From positions 73,522 to 80,275 of the forward strand of contig KL568581.1 of the NCBI GenBank assembly GCA_000715605.1: a stretch of 6,754 bases of DNA. Reading direction: 5' to 3'. Origin of the DNA: Streptomyces speibonae (GTDB taxonomy: Bacteria > Actinomycetota > Actinomycetes > Streptomycetales > Streptomycetaceae). Position numbers and translations under genes: made by a program. Shown piece by piece: positions 5,998-6,754 of this stretch. Below the pieces are notes generated by a model. The model worked only from the letters and a program-made list of their open reading frames with translations. It made no database searches and was not told the origin of the DNA. Numbering within the stretch: the stretch's first letter is position 1; each line of letters begins with the position of its first letter.

Positions 5998-6731
5998 CTA
6001 TCCTTCAGACTCCCCACGGATCAGCGCGAGCACGCCATCCAGCTCGTCAGGCTTCACAAGAACGTCACGGGCCTTCGAACCCTCGCTCGGTCCGACGATG
6101 TTCCGGGACTCCATGAGGTCCATCAGCCGGCCGGCCTTGGCGAAGCCGACGCGCAGCTTGCGCTGGAGCATGGACGTCGACCCGAACTGGGTGGAGACGA
6201 CCAGCTCGGCCGCCTGGCACAGCAGGTCGAGGTCGTCGCCGATGTCCTCGTCGATCTCCTTCTTCTGCTTGGTCCCCACGGTGACGTCGTCCCGGAAGAC
6301 GGGCGCCATCTGCTCCTTGCAGTGCCGGACGACGGCCGCGACCTCCTCTTCGGTCACGAACGCGCCCTGCATGCGCACGGGTTTGTTCGCGCCCATGGGC
6401 AGGAACAGTCCGTCGCCCTTGCCGATCAGCTTCTCGGCGCCGGCCTGGTCGAGGATGACCCGGGAGTCCGCCAGGGAGGAGGTGGCGAACGCCAGCCGGG
6501 ACGGCACGTTCGCCTTGATCAGACCGGTGACGACGTCCACGGACGGCCGCTGGGTGGCGAGCACCAGGTGGATGCCGGCCGCCCGCGCGAGCTGGGTGAT
6601 GCGCACGATGGCGTCCTCGACGTCGCGCGGGGCGACCATCATCAGGTCGGCCAGCTCGTCGACGATCACCAGCAGATACGGATACGGCTGGAGCTCCCGC
6701 TCGCTGCCCTCGGGCGGTGTGACCTTGCCCG
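5998..6731 (-). CDS. ftsK: FtsK DNA translocase, C-terminal part, cut by the contig end
   Basis: FtsK/SpoIIIE is a septum-anchored hexameric ATPase that pumps chromosomal DNA through closing septa; in Streptomyces it clears DNA during sporulation septation. The window holds the last 243 residues of roughly 900. Visible in order: the Walker B region [13 protein letters not shown], the motif [42 protein letters not shown], and the C-terminal winged-helix gamma domain ([21 protein letters not shown], then [16 protein letters not shown]) that reads KOPS-type polarity sequences. The frame runs upstream through [18 protein letters not shown] to base 6730, where the adapter begins, so the Walker A and membrane parts are missing because of the contig end and not because of mutation. 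Bases 6667-6669 (GTG) are an internal valine, not a start. The protein ends IRGESEG and a hairpin follows. Confidence 0.96.
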
Positions 6732-6754
6732 CTGTCTCTTATACACATCTCTGA
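6732..6754. other. Tn5/Nextera sequencing adapter (assembly artefact)
   Basis: Bases 6732-6750 are exactly CTGTCTCTTATACACATCT, the reverse complement of the 19-base Tn5 mosaic end used in Nextera libraries. The last four bases, CTGA, match the start of the i7-side adapter (CCGA) with one difference. Translation gives the well-known contaminant peptides VSYTHL on + and MCIRDS on -. The FtsK frame is authentic up to 6731 and meets the adapter there. These bases should be trimmed and not annotated. Confidence 0.97.

Noticed and set aside
6065..6748. 227-codon - strand frame beginning MCIRDS
   Set aside because: The start is translated adapter and the rest is the wrong frame of ftsK.
6732..6750. 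Possible genuine Tn5-type transposon end
   Set aside because: The sequence is the hyperactive engineered mosaic end, located exactly at the contig edge and followed by bases resembling the i7 adapter; an artefact is far more likely.

Overview
This is a high-GC actinobacterial window, almost certainly from Streptomyces. Third codon positions are nearly all G or C, GTG starts are common, and the protein sequences (RimO, FtsK C-terminus, ClgR) read as Streptomyces core proteins. It is chromosomal housekeeping DNA, not an accessory island. I saw no tRNA, rRNA, CRISPR array, insertion sequence, phage gene or integration site.

Layout, left to right. The C-terminal half of an Fpg/Nei-family DNA glycosylase (nei) runs on the + strand, cut by the left edge. 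Every other gene is on the - strand. In their own transcription order (right to left) they are: the last 243 residues of the DNA translocase FtsK, ended by a GC-rich hairpin; a RodZ-type helix-turn-helix membrane protein with a likely promoter; a hairpin; rimO (ribosomal protein S12 methylthiotransferase), possibly leaderless; pgsA (phosphatidylglycerophosphate synthase family), overlapping rimO by ATGA; cinA/pncC (nicotinamide-nucleotide amidase domain only), overlapping pgsA by GTGA; clgR (Xre-type activator of Clp/Lon protease genes); a strong intrinsic terminator with a T-run; dps (ferritin-like DNA-protection protein); and a small uncharacterised membrane-associated protein overlapping dps by GTGA. 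The 3' end of that last gene overlaps the 3' end of nei head-on by 28 bases.

The order ftsK, rodZ-like, (rimO), pgsA, cinA recalls the ftsK/spoIIIE, rodZ(ymfM), pgsA, cinA, recA neighbourhood of Bacillus. The actinobacterial twist is clgR after pgsA/cinA, as near pgsA3 in Mycobacterium. Chromosome segregation, membrane lipid synthesis, cofactor salvage, ribosome modification and proteostasis control thus sit side by side, with dps and nei adding DNA protection and base-excision repair.

The right end is not biological. Bases 6732-6750 are an exact Tn5/Nextera mosaic-end adapter, so the true sequence stops at 6731 inside ftsK, and this is the raw edge of a draft assembly contig. I found no convincing undescribed system. 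The best follow-ups are the adapter, the possible leaderless rimO promoter downstream of a hairpin, the dps-coupled small membrane protein and the ClgR C-terminal degron.
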